Assembly (NCBI RefSeq): GCF_009711165.2
Contig: NZ_WMID02000001.1
Span: forward strand, 124,001-188,000
Direction: 5' to 3'
From: Flavobacterium sp. MC2016-06
GTDB taxonomy: Bacteria; Bacteroidota; Bacteroidia; Flavobacteriales; Flavobacteriaceae
DNA length: 64,000 nucleotides
Below are positions 18,282-27,190 of this stretch, piece by piece. Positions within the stretch are counted from its first letter, which is position 1. The number at the start of each line of letters is the position of its first letter. The translations under genes were made by a program, and so were the position numbers. The notes beneath the pieces were generated by a model. The model was not told the origin of the DNA. It saw only the letters and a program-made list of their open reading frames with translations, and did not search any database.

Positions 18282-18512
18282 ATGAATACAAAAGGTCATT
18301 GTTATTCCAGAGTTATTATTCTTCAAGGAGTTTATTTCAAATTAAGTTTTATTCTCAGTTACAGAAGTATTGAAGAAATAATGAAGATGCGCGGTGTTGA
18401 GATTGACCACGCTGCGATTCATCGCTGCGTATATAAATTTACTTCAATGATTGAATCACAGATGAAGAAGAGAAAGGGCAGAGTCGCATCTTTCTGTAAG
18501 TTCACATCGTAA
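18282..18512 (+). pseudogene. IS6-family transposase with internal deletion
   Basis: A 76-codon frame. Residues 1-68 match the N-terminus of Flavobacterium-type IS6 transposases: KGHCYSRVIILQGVYFKL, LSYRSIEEIMKMRGVEIDH, then MIESQMKKRKGRV. The last residues, SFCKFTS followed by the stop, match the extreme C-terminus of the same family (FCKLxS). The roughly 130-residue DDE catalytic core between them is missing, so this is an internally deleted, inactive relic that kept both ends in frame. Related relics lie at 31367-31441 and 62622-63081. Confidence 0.8.
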
Positions 18513-18652
18513 AAGATACGGCATGTTTTATCCTTTTTTAATTTGACAGATATGAATGATCTTGTTGTTTTATTTTAGCTTTATTATCGAAATAAGGGTG
18601 AATTATTTTTATAAAATGTTAAAAAATAAATTTTTATGTAAAAAATAAATGC

Positions 18653-18677
18653 TAAATCGTTTTTGTAAATCGATTTA
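18653..18677. promoter_or_regulatory. tandem LacI-type operators before the lacI-family gene
   Basis: TAAATCGATTTA (18666-18677) is a perfect palindrome with the central CG typical of LacI-family operators. TAAATCGTTTTG (18653-18664) is a second, imperfect copy 13 bp away. The first fills most of the spacer of the promoter at 18663-18690, so bound protein would block RNA polymerase. A related site precedes susC at 19773. Confidence 0.7.
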
Positions 18678-18690
18678 TTAAATATATTTG
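18663..18690 (+). promoter_or_regulatory. promoter of the LacI-family gene
   Basis: TTG at 18663-18665, a 17-bp spacer and TATATTTG at 18683-18690 fit the Bacteroidota consensus. The start of transcription would be near 18697, giving a leader of about 35 nt before the ATG at 18732. The operator palindrome lies inside the spacer. Confidence 0.7.
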
Positions 18691-18731
18691 TTTAACAAAT
18701 TAACTAATATTTAATAAGAACTTAACTTTTA

Positions 18732-19745
18732 ATGAGCAAGAAGATTACTATTAAGGATATTGCTAAAGCAGCAAATGTATCTGTTACTACGGTGTCTTTT
18801 GTATTGAATGATAAAGGGGAGAAAAAGGGAATTAGCAAAGAAGTAATTGAAAAAGTTTTTAGGATTAGTAATGAAATGAATTTTAAACCCAATATGATCG
18901 CCAGCAGTTTAAGAACTGGAAAAACGAGGTCTATTGGTCTTATTGTAGAAGATATTTCAAATCAGTTTTTTTCAGAATTAGCAAGAGTAATTGAAAGAGA
19001 AGCTATAGATTTAAATTACAGAGTATTTTATTGTAGTACAGGTGGAAATGATGAACGTGCAATCGAGTTAGTAAACAGTTTATTGCAGGCCAATGTTGAT
19101 GGTTTTATTATAACGCCTACTGAGAATATGAAAAGTACTATTGATCGACTGCTAGAGCTCCAAAGCCCAGTTGTATTAGTTGACCGGTATTTTGAAGGTC
19201 AGGAAGTAAGTCATGTTGTACTTGATAATTTTGAAGGAGCAGCAACAGCAACTCATTATTTTTTAAATAAAGGCTTCAAAAAAATTGCATTTGTAACCAA
19301 CTCTTCACAATTGATTCAGATGAATTTGAGAAAACAAGGATATATTACAGCACTAAAAGAAGCCAATTTGTATGATGATGCTGCTATTCTTGATTTAGAA
19401 TATCATATTACAGAAGACGAACGGATAGAAAAAATTTCTCAATTTTTAAGCTCTAATACTCAAATTGATGCTGTTTTGTTTAGCGCCAATTATCTATTAC
19501 TTGCAGGTTTGCAGTCTTTTAGAAAACTACAGTTAAAAATTCCTATAGACAAAGCTGTAATTAGTTTTGATGATCACGACAGTTTCAGACTCCATTCTCC
19601 ATCCATTACAGTTTTAGCGCAGCCAATTGAAGAAATGGGAAAAAAAAGCGTCAGATTATTAATGGAACAAATGAGCGAAGGAATCAATTATAAAATTATT
19701 AAGGAGAAGAAAAAAGGAGTTTTAATCATAAGAGAATCAGTTTAG
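18732..19745 (+). CDS. LacI-family transcriptional regulator
   Basis: A 337-aa regulator. The N-terminal HTH reads ITIKDIAKAANVSVTTVSFVLN, followed by the hinge region and a periplasmic-binding-protein-like sensor (SIGLIVEDISNQFFSELARVIE, DGFIITPTEN, VVLVDRYF, AVISFDDHDSF, ITVLAQPIEEMGKKSVRLL). It lies upstream of the SusC/SusD pair on the same strand. CG-centred palindromes occur both in its own promoter and before susC, so it probably represses both and is relieved by a sugar or sugar phosphate. Confidence 0.93.
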   Translation: MSKKITIKDIAKAANVSVTTVSFVLNDKGEKKGISKEVIEKVFRISNEMNFKPNMIASSLRTGKTRSIGLIVEDISNQFFSELARVIEREAIDLNYRVFYCSTGGNDERAIELVNSLLQANVDGFIITPTENMKSTIDRLLELQSPVVLVDRYFEGQEVSHVVLDNFEGAATATHYFLNKGFKKIAFVTNSSQLIQMNLRKQGYITALKEANLYDDAAILDLEYHITEDERIEKISQFLSSNTQIDAVLFSANYLLLAGLQSFRKLQLKIPIDKAVISFDDHDSFRLHSPSITVLAQPIEEMGKKSVRLLMEQMSEGINYKIIKEKKKGVLIIRESV

Positions 19746-19772
19746 GATCAATTTCCTTTTTTTTATAACTAG

Positions 19773-19792
19773 TTACTAAAACGATTTAGTAA
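19773..19792. promoter_or_regulatory. LacI-type operator upstream of susC
   Basis: TTACTAAA-ACGA-TTTAGTAA has perfect 8-bp arms. Its core TAAAACGATTTA is the reverse complement of TAAATCGTTTTA, which differs by one base from the first site in the lacI promoter (18653). It lies about 200 bp before the susC ATG. Confidence 0.7.
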
Positions 19793-19992
19793 TAGAAAAC
19801 ATTAAACATAATTAAAAAAAATAAAAGCCTATGATATAAACTAAAGAGCAATTTATTAAACAAGAAAATTAGTTATTACCAAATTCTAAAAAGAGAAAAG
19901 AGTAATATAAAATTAAAGGTTTTACTAATCGAGAAAAAAAGTATGAACCTTTAAATACAATCAAACCAAATCAAACCAAACTACTATTAATT

Positions 19993-22900
19993 ATGAGAAA
20001 ATTGTTATTTGAATCATTGTTAATTTTTTTAGCAGTATTTTACTGCCAAGGAATCTACGCACAAGATGTTACAATATCGGGAGTTATTATAGATAATACA
20101 AATCTTCCAGTTCCTTCTGCGAATGTTAAAGAAAAGGGAACAAAACAAGAAACAAGTACTGATTTTGATGGAAAATTTCAAATTTCGGTAAAAGAAGGAG
20201 CTACAATCATTATAAGTTCAATAGGCTATAAAACTGTAGAATTAAAAGCTGCAGCTGGAATGACAATTAAATTGGCTCCTGACACTAACGAACTTAATGG
20301 CGTTACAGTTACTGCTCTTGGACAGTCTAAAAAGAACAAATCAATTGGTTATGCAACAAGTATTATTAAAGCAGATGCGATAACAAAAACGGCTTCACCT
20401 ACTATTGCCAATTCGTTGTATGGAAAAGCACCAGGAGTTCGTATATCATCTACTCCAGGAGGCGCAGGAGCAATTAATATCCAGATTCGAGGACTAAATT
20501 CGATCACAGGTAAAAATCAGCCGCTTATCGTTTTAGACGGTGTGCCTATTCGTGATGGTGAAGTTAATAACAATGATTATTGGAATCAGCAGCGTGTTAA
20601 AAGCAATGGTTTAGCCGATATTAATCCAGAAGATATTGAGAATATTTCTATTCTTAAAGGAGCCTCTGCGGCCGCATTATACGGTTCTGAAGCTGTAAAT
20701 GGAGTTGTATTGATTACTTCTAAATCAGGTAAAGGAAAAAAAGGCTTAGGTATAGATTTTAGTACTAGTTATTCTAATAATCAAATTGCATTCTTACCAA
20801 GATTTCAATATGAAAGAGGTCCAGGATATTCTAATCCAGCTTATTCTACCTCGGCATATCTAGCGCCAGACGGTTTTGCACATTATGATACCAATGGTGA
20901 TGGTATTGCTGATATGAGAGGAGTTTCAAACGGAAGTTCTAATTTCGGAATGTGGTTTGATGGGCAGCCAATTATGTCATGGGATGGAGTAGTGCGCCCG
21001 TATTCTGCTCAAAAAAATGGTTATAAAAATTTATTCCAAAACGCTTGGGATGCAACAACAAATTTTGCCATTTCTAACGGTAACGATAATTCAAATATTC
21101 GTTTTTCTTATACACATACAGAATCAGAAGGATTAAGTATGGGCAATAATAATAAAAAGAATACATTCAACTTAAATACATCGTTTAAAACAGGTAGAAT
21201 TTCTAAAACAGATGTTATTGTGAGTTATATGAATCAAGATGTTCATAATCGTACTTTTGCTATGGACCGTTTGATTAATAATTTTACAGGAATGCTTAGT
21301 CCATTTGATAATGGAGATTGGTACAAAGCCAAATACATGACTAGTTTAGGGTACAAATATGTTACAGGAACAAATCAAAGTTTAACACCAGATGAAAATA
21401 TTATTCGTAATGGCTTCAAGGCAGATATTGGTGATTATTTCTGGAATGTAAATGCTAACCAACAAGATGAAATCACAAATCGTTTGATTGCCAGCGTTAC
21501 TGAAACGCTTTCTTTTACTAATGAGCTAACTTTACGCGGACGTGTTTCTACAGATTTAACCTCAGTAAATATAGAATCAAAAAATCCGGTAGATAAACCC
21601 TTAATTTATGGATTTGGACCTGGTTCATACCAAATAGATTCTCAAGATTATAATATTCTTTACGGTGATTTACTGCTTACTTATAACAAAAAAATCAATG
21701 ATGATTTTACAGTAACAGCAGTGTTGGGGTATTCTGGTACACAAGAAACAGGTAAACTATTACAACGCTCTACCAATGGCGGTTTAAGTGTTGAAGGATG
21801 GTACGATATGAACTCGTCTGTAAATACACCTACAAGCACTTCTTCAAAATATGAAATAATAAAAGATGCTGTTTTTGGAACTTTAAGCGGCAGCTACAAA
21901 GATTATTTATTTGTTGAGGGAACGATAAGAAGAGACCGTACTTCTACGATGAATCCAAATAATAATGCTTTTACTTATCCTTCTGTAAATTCAAGTTTCA
22001 TATTGTCTGAAGCCGTTCAATTACCAGAATTTATTAGTTACGCAAAAATGCGCGGTTCTTGGGGTATTGTTGGAAATTACCCAGATCGTTATGCTGCTAA
22101 TATTGCATTTAGTCAAACTTCATTGGGAACTCAAGGCACTACGATGCCAGTTTTAATTACTACTTCTTCAACCACATATGGAAATGAGGCAATTAAACCC
22201 GAAATGAAAACAGAATATGAGCTTGGTTTTGAAACTAAATTCTTTGATAGAAGACTTGGATTAGATTTCTCCTATTATAATGCAGCGATAAAAGATCAGA
22301 TTCTTAATTTGACTCTTGCGCCAACTACAGGAGCAACATCGATCTTGGCAAACGTAGGGGAATTGAGCAATAAAGGATTTGAAGTTGCTTTGACAGGTTC
22401 TCCTTTTAGAACCAAAGATTTTTCTTGGGACATAACATTAAACTGGGCAAAAAACACAAACAAAATTGTGAAATTGGCTAATGGTGCAACAGAATTATTA
22501 CACGCAGATTATGATGGCTCTGCAGCCCAATTAAAATCAGTTGTAGGTCAGCCAATGGGAGGAATTTATGCTCACCCTGTAAAAACAGATGTAAATGGTA
22601 ATAAAATGGTTGATTCTGATGGATTTTATATGATTGATGGAGATAAATGGGAAAAATATGGAACTGCAACACCGAAAGGAGTGGGAGGTTTAATGAATAC
22701 ATTTACCTATAAAAACCTAACATTAGATATAAATATCGATTATTCGTATGGAGGTTATTTGATGCCTACTGGAGTAAACTGGATGAAATCTAGAGGATTA
22801 ACAGAAGAAACTTTAAATTTTAGTACAAATGAAAGAGGTGGTTTAACGTACTATAAAGATGCTAATGGACAAGGAGTTCAAGTTCCTAATAGCTCTACTA

Positions 22901-23319
22901 GCGGACCAGGCGGTCAAACATTATATCGCGATGGTATGCTGATGGAAGGTGTAACAACATCTGGTACTACAAATACAAATATTATTTCGCAGGCAGGTTA
23001 TTATAATATGACTTACAACTGGGGTGGACCTCAATACAGTAGTTCACGTTATGATTTGTACATTCAAAAGAATAACTACGTAAAAGTGAGAGAAATATCA
23101 TTAGCCTATAATATGCCGGCTGCTTGGGCTAGTAAAATAGGAGCTTCTAGATTAAGTTTTTCTGTTTTCGGACGTAATTTATTCTATATCTACAGAACAA
23201 TTAAAGATATGGATGCTGAAGCAACAACTTCTGGATCAAGATGGTCTCAAAACGTAAATAATGCAGGATTGACACCAGCTACAACAAGTTACGGAGTAAT
23301 GTTAAGAGCATCGTTCTAA
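19993..23319 (+). CDS. SusC/RagA-type TonB-dependent outer-membrane transporter
   Basis: A 1108-aa outer-membrane porin. It has a signal peptide, a carboxypeptidase-regulatory-like N-terminal domain (TISGVIIDNTNLPVPSANVKEKG, then DFDGKFQI), a plug domain with NSLYGKAPGVRISSTPG, IQIRGLNSITGKNQPLIVLDG and ILKGASAAALYGSEAVNGVV, and a C-terminal barrel ending in an aromatic residue (MLRASF). It works with the SusD-like lipoprotein 32 bp downstream to import an oligomeric nutrient using TonB energy. No glycoside hydrolase or peptidase lies nearby, so the substrate cannot be inferred. The LacI regulator hints at a carbohydrate. Confidence 0.95.
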   Translation: MRKLLFESLLIFLAVFYCQGIYAQDVTISGVIIDNTNLPVPSANVKEKGTKQETSTDFDGKFQISVKEGATIIISSIGYKTVELKAAAGMTIKLAPDTNELNGVTVTALGQSKKNKSIGYATSIIKADAITKTASPTIANSLYGKAPGVRISSTPGGAGAINIQIRGLNSITGKNQPLIVLDGVPIRDGEVNNNDYWNQQRVKSNGLADINPEDIENISILKGASAAALYGSEAVNGVVLITSKSGKGKKGLGIDFSTSYSNNQIAFLPRFQYERGPGYSNPAYSTSAYLAPDGFAHYDTNGDGIADMRGVSNGSSNFGMWFDGQPIMSWDGVVRPYSAQKNGYKNLFQNAWDATTNFAISNGNDNSNIRFSYTHTESEGLSMGNNNKKNTFNLNTSFKTGRISKTDVIVSYMNQDVHNRTFAMDRLINNFTGMLSPFDNGDWYKAKYMTSLGYKYVTGTNQSLTPDENIIRNGFKADIGDYFWNVNANQQDEITNRLIASVTETLSFTNELTLRGRVSTDLTSVNIESKNPVDKPLIYGFGPGSYQIDSQDYNILYGDLLLTYNKKINDDFTVTAVLGYSGTQETGKLLQRSTNGGLSVEGWYDMNSSVNTPTSTSSKYEIIKDAVFGTLSGSYKDYLFVEGTIRRDRTSTMNPNNNAFTYPSVNSSFILSEAVQLPEFISYAKMRGSWGIVGNYPDRYAANIAFSQTSLGTQGTTMPVLITTSSTTYGNEAIKPEMKTEYELGFETKFFDRRLGLDFSYYNAAIKDQILNLTLAPTTGATSILANVGELSNKGFEVALTGSPFRTKDFSWDITLNWAKNTNKIVKLANGATELLHADYDGSAAQLKSVVGQPMGGIYAHPVKTDVNGNKMVDSDGFYMIDGDKWEKYGTATPKGVGGLMNTFTYKNLTLDINIDYSYGGYLMPTGVNWMKSRGLTEETLNFSTNERGGLTYYKDANGQGVQVPNSSTSGPGGQTLYRDGMLMEGVTTSGTTNTNIISQAGYYNMTYNWGGPQYSSSRYDLYIQKNNYVKVREISLAYNMPAAWASKIGASRLSFSVFGRNLFYIYRTIKDMDAEATTSGSRWSQNVNNAGLTPATTSYGVMLRASF

Positions 23320-23351
23320 TTTGAGGAAGTATAATTTAATATAAAAACGAA

Positions 23352-24917
23352 ATGAAAAAAATATTATATATATCAGTAATAGCAGCGGCAGTTTTTTTTA
23401 GCTCTTGTTCGCAGGATGATTTTGCAGATGCCTACAAAGATCCGTCTACAGTAACAACTACAGATGTGCCCAAACAATTTGCAGGGTTCATGAAAATTAA
23501 CTTTGAAGATGTAATTCCATCGTACTGGAATTATTTTACAGTCCTAAGATCAACATCGCTTACCTATACACAAGCTCATGGTTTTACAAACTTAACAGGA
23601 CGCTACGTTCCAGGAGCAGCATCAAACGATAGATGGGGGAGATATTACAAATTTATTACGCAATACAGAGAATTAGAAAAAGTAATGACTGCTCTTTCGA
23701 CTGCCGAACAGACCGAAAATAGAGTTTATATGATTACGGCGACTATATATCTTTATGATCATACTGAAAAAATGGTTGATAACTTTGGAGATATTCCTTT
23801 TTCTGAAGCTGGTAAAATAGGCTCAACAGGTGGTAATTATACTAGTGCTTTGGCAAAGTATGATAATCAGACCGATCTTTATATTGAGATGTTAGATCAA
23901 TTAAAAGCTTTTTCTACCGAATTGAATTCTATAACATTGAGTACTAAAGTAGATTTAGAATTTAAAAATCAAGACTTAATTAATAAAGGAAATTTAGTTA
24001 GCTGGAAAAATTATTGCAATTCTTTGCGTTTGAGAATTTTAAATAGAGTTTCTGCTGTTCCTGCTTTGGCTGCAAGAGCAAATACTGAAATTGCTGAAAT
24101 CATTACTGAAGCAAAAATTGTAGATGAAAATTCAGAGAATATTCAATTCAAAGTCTATACGCAGGATACAGAGTTAGACAGTGCTGGTTTTGTAGATGCT
24201 TTAGAAGATTTCAACAATAACATTGCGCCAAAACCAATGATTGATCACATGAATGCTAATAGTGATCCTCGCGAAGATTGGTTGTTTGAAAAAGGGCAAA
24301 ACGCAACAGATTATACAGGACTTGATCCACTTTTAGGATCTGGAGTTCAAGATCAATTAATAGTAGATGGTAAAATAGCCGTTTACAACAGATCTGTAAT
24401 CAGCAGAAACAAATGGCTTCCGGGAACATTGATTAATGCCGCCGAAGTTAACCTGATTCTAGCAGAATATTATGCAAGAAATGGTAATAGCAGTAGTGCA
24501 AATACTTATTTTGAAAAAGCGATTAGACAATCCATTGAATATTACGTAAGGCTAGGAGATAAAGCAGATGTTTTAGATTGGAAACCTACTGCAGAGCCTA
24601 CTACCGCTGCAATTAATTTATACATTGCCAATATCAACTTTGCAGGAGCTGTAACAGCTGCAGATCAATTGCAACTGATTGCTTTTCAAAAATACATTCA
24701 TTACAATATAATGCAGGCAGATGAGTCTTGGGCTGAACAAAGAAGATTGAAACTTCCGACATTGACTTTTTTAGAAGACGAAACAAGCAGTATTAGAAAA
24801 ACGCCGCCAACACGCTGGACTTATCCAAATTCTGAGAGTGTATACAATACAAATAATTACAATGCAGTTAAAGCAAATGATAATTTAAGTACTAAGATTT
24901 TCTGGGATGTAAAATAG
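23352..24917 (+). CDS. SusD/RagB-family nutrient-binding lipoprotein
   Basis: A 521-aa surface lipoprotein. The signal peptide ends at a lipobox-like FFSSC, and the mature protein has the helical repeat organisation of SusD-like proteins, with DNFGDIPFSEA near residue 140, AEVNLILAEYYARNG near residue 365 and AEQRRLKLPTL near the end. It is the partner of SusC and forms the lid over the porin. It is the last gene of the unit; a hairpin terminator follows the stop. Confidence 0.93.
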   Translation: MKKILYISVIAAAVFFSSCSQDDFADAYKDPSTVTTTDVPKQFAGFMKINFEDVIPSYWNYFTVLRSTSLTYTQAHGFTNLTGRYVPGAASNDRWGRYYKFITQYRELEKVMTALSTAEQTENRVYMITATIYLYDHTEKMVDNFGDIPFSEAGKIGSTGGNYTSALAKYDNQTDLYIEMLDQLKAFSTELNSITLSTKVDLEFKNQDLINKGNLVSWKNYCNSLRLRILNRVSAVPALAARANTEIAEIITEAKIVDENSENIQFKVYTQDTELDSAGFVDALEDFNNNIAPKPMIDHMNANSDPREDWLFEKGQNATDYTGLDPLLGSGVQDQLIVDGKIAVYNRSVISRNKWLPGTLINAAEVNLILAEYYARNGNSSSANTYFEKAIRQSIEYYVRLGDKADVLDWKPTAEPTTAAINLYIANINFAGAVTAADQLQLIAFQKYIHYNIMQADESWAEQRRLKLPTLTFLEDETSSIRKTPPTRWTYPNSESVYNTNNYNAVKANDNLSTKIFWDVK

Positions 24918-24942
24918 TTAGAGTTTTTTGTTAATAATGACT

Positions 24943-24982
24943 AACCCTTGATTGAGATTATTTCTTAAATCAAGGGTTTTTT
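24943..24982 (+). terminator. intrinsic terminator after susD
   Basis: AACCCTTGATT and AATCAAGGGTT form an 11-bp stem around a loop of about 14 nt, followed by a T-run on the plus strand. Confidence 0.85.
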
Positions 24983-25035
24983 ATGTTTATTACAATCATC
25001 TAACAGACGCGACAAAATCTAATAAAAAAGACTTC

Positions 25036-25461
25036 TTAAAATGGTCCAAATTTTTTTTTATAATACTGCAATTCTAAATCTGTTCTTTCCAGAAGTAATT
25101 CCAAAAGCCCAATTTTGTCCTGATAAAGTTTTTGAACTACATTATCGTTATTTGAATTTGTAATTTTTTTTTCGTTGTTCGTAGCTTTAATATTAGTTGT
25201 AGTATTGAAGTACTCTTTTGCATCAAATTTTATAATGGTTTCCAAATTGACGTCCAGCACATTTGCAATTTTTTCTAATTTGGAAAAACTTAGCTGTGTT
25301 TTACCTTTTTCAATTTTGCTATAGCCCGCCTGAGTAATTGAAAGTGAGCTTGCCATGTATTCCTGTGTGAAGTTTTTTAACTCTCTAAGACTTTTAATAT
25401 TATTATTTAGAGAAGTTAATTCGTTGGTTAACTGTTTTTTATTAGTGTATAAATAGTTCAC
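25036..25461 (-). CDS. XRE-family HTH regulator
   Basis: A 141-aa protein with an XRE-type helix-turn-helix at residues 20-75 (LRELKNFTQEYMASSLSITQ, then YSKIEKGKTQLSFSKLEKIA). An Asn/Lys-rich linker and a C-terminal helix (LYQDKIGLLELLLERTDLEL) probably used for dimerisation follow. The frame starts with MNYLYTNKKQL. No neighbour clearly names its target; it is convergent with susD. A perfect inverted repeat lies about 140 bp upstream of its start. Confidence 0.82.
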   Translation of the reverse strand: MNYLYTNKKQLTNELTSLNNNIKSLRELKNFTQEYMASSLSITQAGYSKIEKGKTQLSFSKLEKIANVLDVNLETIIKFDAKEYFNTTTNIKATNNEKKITNSNNDNVVQKLYQDKIGLLELLLERTDLELQYYKKKFGPF

Positions 25462-25599
25462 TTTAAAAGGATATTGAATTTTTATTAATGTTTTTTTTGC
25501 AAAGCATAATAGAAAACTTTGCGTTTAAATAATTAAAACAATAAATAGATAAGATGAATTAATTAATTGAAAGGCAAAGAAAAAGGATAAAATTAATGT

Positions 25600-25623
25600 A
25601 ACTGATAACATTTGTTATCAGTT
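25600..25623. repeat. perfect inverted repeat between crp-like and XRE genes
   Basis: AACTGATAACA and TGTTATCAGTT are perfect 11-bp arms around TT. It lies 20 bp after the crp-like stop and 139 bp before the XRE start. On the minus strand no T-run follows, so an operator is as likely as a terminator. Confidence 0.6.
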
Positions 25624-25643
25624 TTTACATTCCTGTTTTTCTA

Positions 25644-26216
25644 TTATTTCAAACGGCTCAAGTGAACGGAACTAATATTTAAATAAGAAGCAATATAGTG
25701 CTGCGGAACACGCTGGAGTATTTTTGGAAATTTTTCATTCATATTGTTATACCTTTCCAAAGGTGTCTGGGTATAGAAAGCATTGATTTTATCATTAAAA
25801 AGAAAGAAATAATCCTCGGTAATCAGCCTTCCTAATTTTTCTCCAAATCGAAGTGTTTTATATAATTCCTGCAGCATATCAAAACTTATAGATATGACAG
25901 CAGTGTCTTCCATTGCCTGTATGGAGAAACTTGATGGAATACTTTTTAGGAAACTTTCATAATCAGTAGCGAAAGTTTTTTCTACTGAAAAATGAAAAGT
26001 TTTTTCTTCACCCTTATGATCTATAAAATAAATTCTCAATAAACCATTAACTACAAAATAAATATTTCGACACACTGAACCTTGAGAAAGAATAACATCT
26101 TTTTTTTTAATAGTATCAATTTTAAACATCGGAGCGCAATAACTCCATTCTAATTCATTAATATCAATGTAGCTTAAAATTAACTCGCGTATCTTGTTTA
26201 TATCATTATCTATCAT
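25644..26216 (-). CDS. Crp/Fnr-family regulator
   Basis: A 190-aa protein with an N-terminal cyclic-nucleotide-binding-like barrel (KKKDVILSQGSVCRNIYFVVNG, LLRIYFIDHKGEEKTFHF) and a short C-terminal HTH (VPQHYIASYLNISSVHLSRLK). This is the usual Bacteroidota single-gene Crp/Fnr layout. The family phosphate-binding cassette is not evident, so a cAMP response is unlikely. The protein stops directly after the recognition helix, slightly short for the family. It appears monocistronic. Confidence 0.87.
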   Translation of the reverse strand: MIDNDINKIRELILSYIDINELEWSYCAPMFKIDTIKKKDVILSQGSVCRNIYFVVNGLLRIYFIDHKGEEKTFHFSVEKTFATDYESFLKSIPSSFSIQAMEDTAVISISFDMLQELYKTLRFGEKLGRLITEDYFFLFNDKINAFYTQTPLERYNNMNEKFPKILQRVPQHYIASYLNISSVHLSRLK

Positions 26217-26738
26217 ATAAATTATTCCTTTATTTTAATTAACTATTCTCTTTTTTATTTATTGCTATTGTATACATTTTCTCTATCAGCCAAGGCCAAT
26301 GAACTATTTTGACCTGTATTCTGGATAGAGCAACTATTAAAATAATAGTATTTTAAATTATATGCATCGACAAAATAAAATAGAAAAAAATGATTTACGC
26401 TAAATGAATTTTTTATTTAAATAGAAATAGATGCTAAAGGAGATTGCTTTGAAAATAATTTTGGTTAAAGTTTGAAATACTAAATAAAAAAAAGCATAGA
26501 CCAATTTATTTAAGGTCTATGCTTTTTTTAAATTTATCTTACTTAGTAGATAATATATTTTATTCAGTTACAAACAGATTAAGTTTTACTGAGATAAGAT
26601 GCGTCTAATAAGACCATTTTTTTGATAGTATGTATTTTTTGGAAAGCGTAAATTACAAGCCATTTGCAGTAGAATGACCGTAACTTTCGAAATTGAATAG
26701 AATTGTTATTGTCAAAAAAAAGCTTTTTTCAGCGTGCT
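26217..26738. other. 521-bp gap with no gene seen
   Basis: I see no coding region on either strand. The only distinct element is the hairpin terminator at 26487-26529. The part next to 26217 should hold the crp-like promoter. Confidence 0.6.
26487..26529. terminator. bidirectional intrinsic terminator
   Basis: AAAAAAGCATAGACC pairs with GGTCTATGCTTTTTT around an 11-nt loop, with A-runs and T-runs on both sides. It lies 210 bp past the end of the DUF4345 gene and would stop leftward transcription from it. Confidence 0.85.
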
Positions 26739-27143
26739 TTATGAATTGGAAATAGACGAATATTTTCTAATACTTATTATTCCCCATATACCCAATATAA
26801 GTTCCAGTACCGTTCCTCCAATCATCTCTTCAGAAGGTATGCCATCGATCACTATACTGAGAATTCTACCTATTCCTAGTCCCAGCATCAGCAGTATGTT
26901 AGACAATGTAGCGCCGTGCCATAGGTTAGGACGTATGATACCGGCTGTCCAGAAGATTGAAATGCCTAAATAAAGCCCCATAATTGCCTTAAAAGCATTT
27001 TTTATATCGTTACTGTCCGTTTTGAAATCTGTCAAGGCAGGAACAATTTTTTCGGGCATAAAACCATAAATAGCAGCTATCACAAAAATTAGCAGTGCTG
27101 AAACTGCTAAATGCAGATTTTTAAAACCTTTACTATTTTTCAT
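26739..27143 (-). CDS. DUF4345 family membrane protein
   Basis: A 134-aa protein with four predicted membrane helices: LAVSALLIFVIAAIYGF, AIMGLYLGISIFWTAGII, LSNILLMLGLGIGRILSI and GGTVLELILGIWGIISI. The GRxLSxxxDG-P motif between helices 3 and 4 (GRILSIVIDGIPSEEM) is typical of DUF4345. The function of the family is unknown. It lies 47 bp downstream of the MDR gene and probably forms a unit with it. Confidence 0.8.
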   Translation of the reverse strand: MKNSKGFKNLHLAVSALLIFVIAAIYGFMPEKIVPALTDFKTDSNDIKNAFKAIMGLYLGISIFWTAGIIRPNLWHGATLSNILLMLGLGIGRILSIVIDGIPSEEMIGGTVLELILGIWGIISIRKYSSISNS

Positions 27144-27190
27144 TTTGATTATTTATATATTCTTATACTGCTTTCGCAGTCCTATTTAAG

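Noticed and set aside
18650..18673. Similarity of the lacI promoter to the 3' end of the IS6 relic at 63053-63073
   Set aside because: About 20 bases agree with small gaps, but both are AT-rich and the palindrome explains the lacI sequence on its own. Common origin is not shown.
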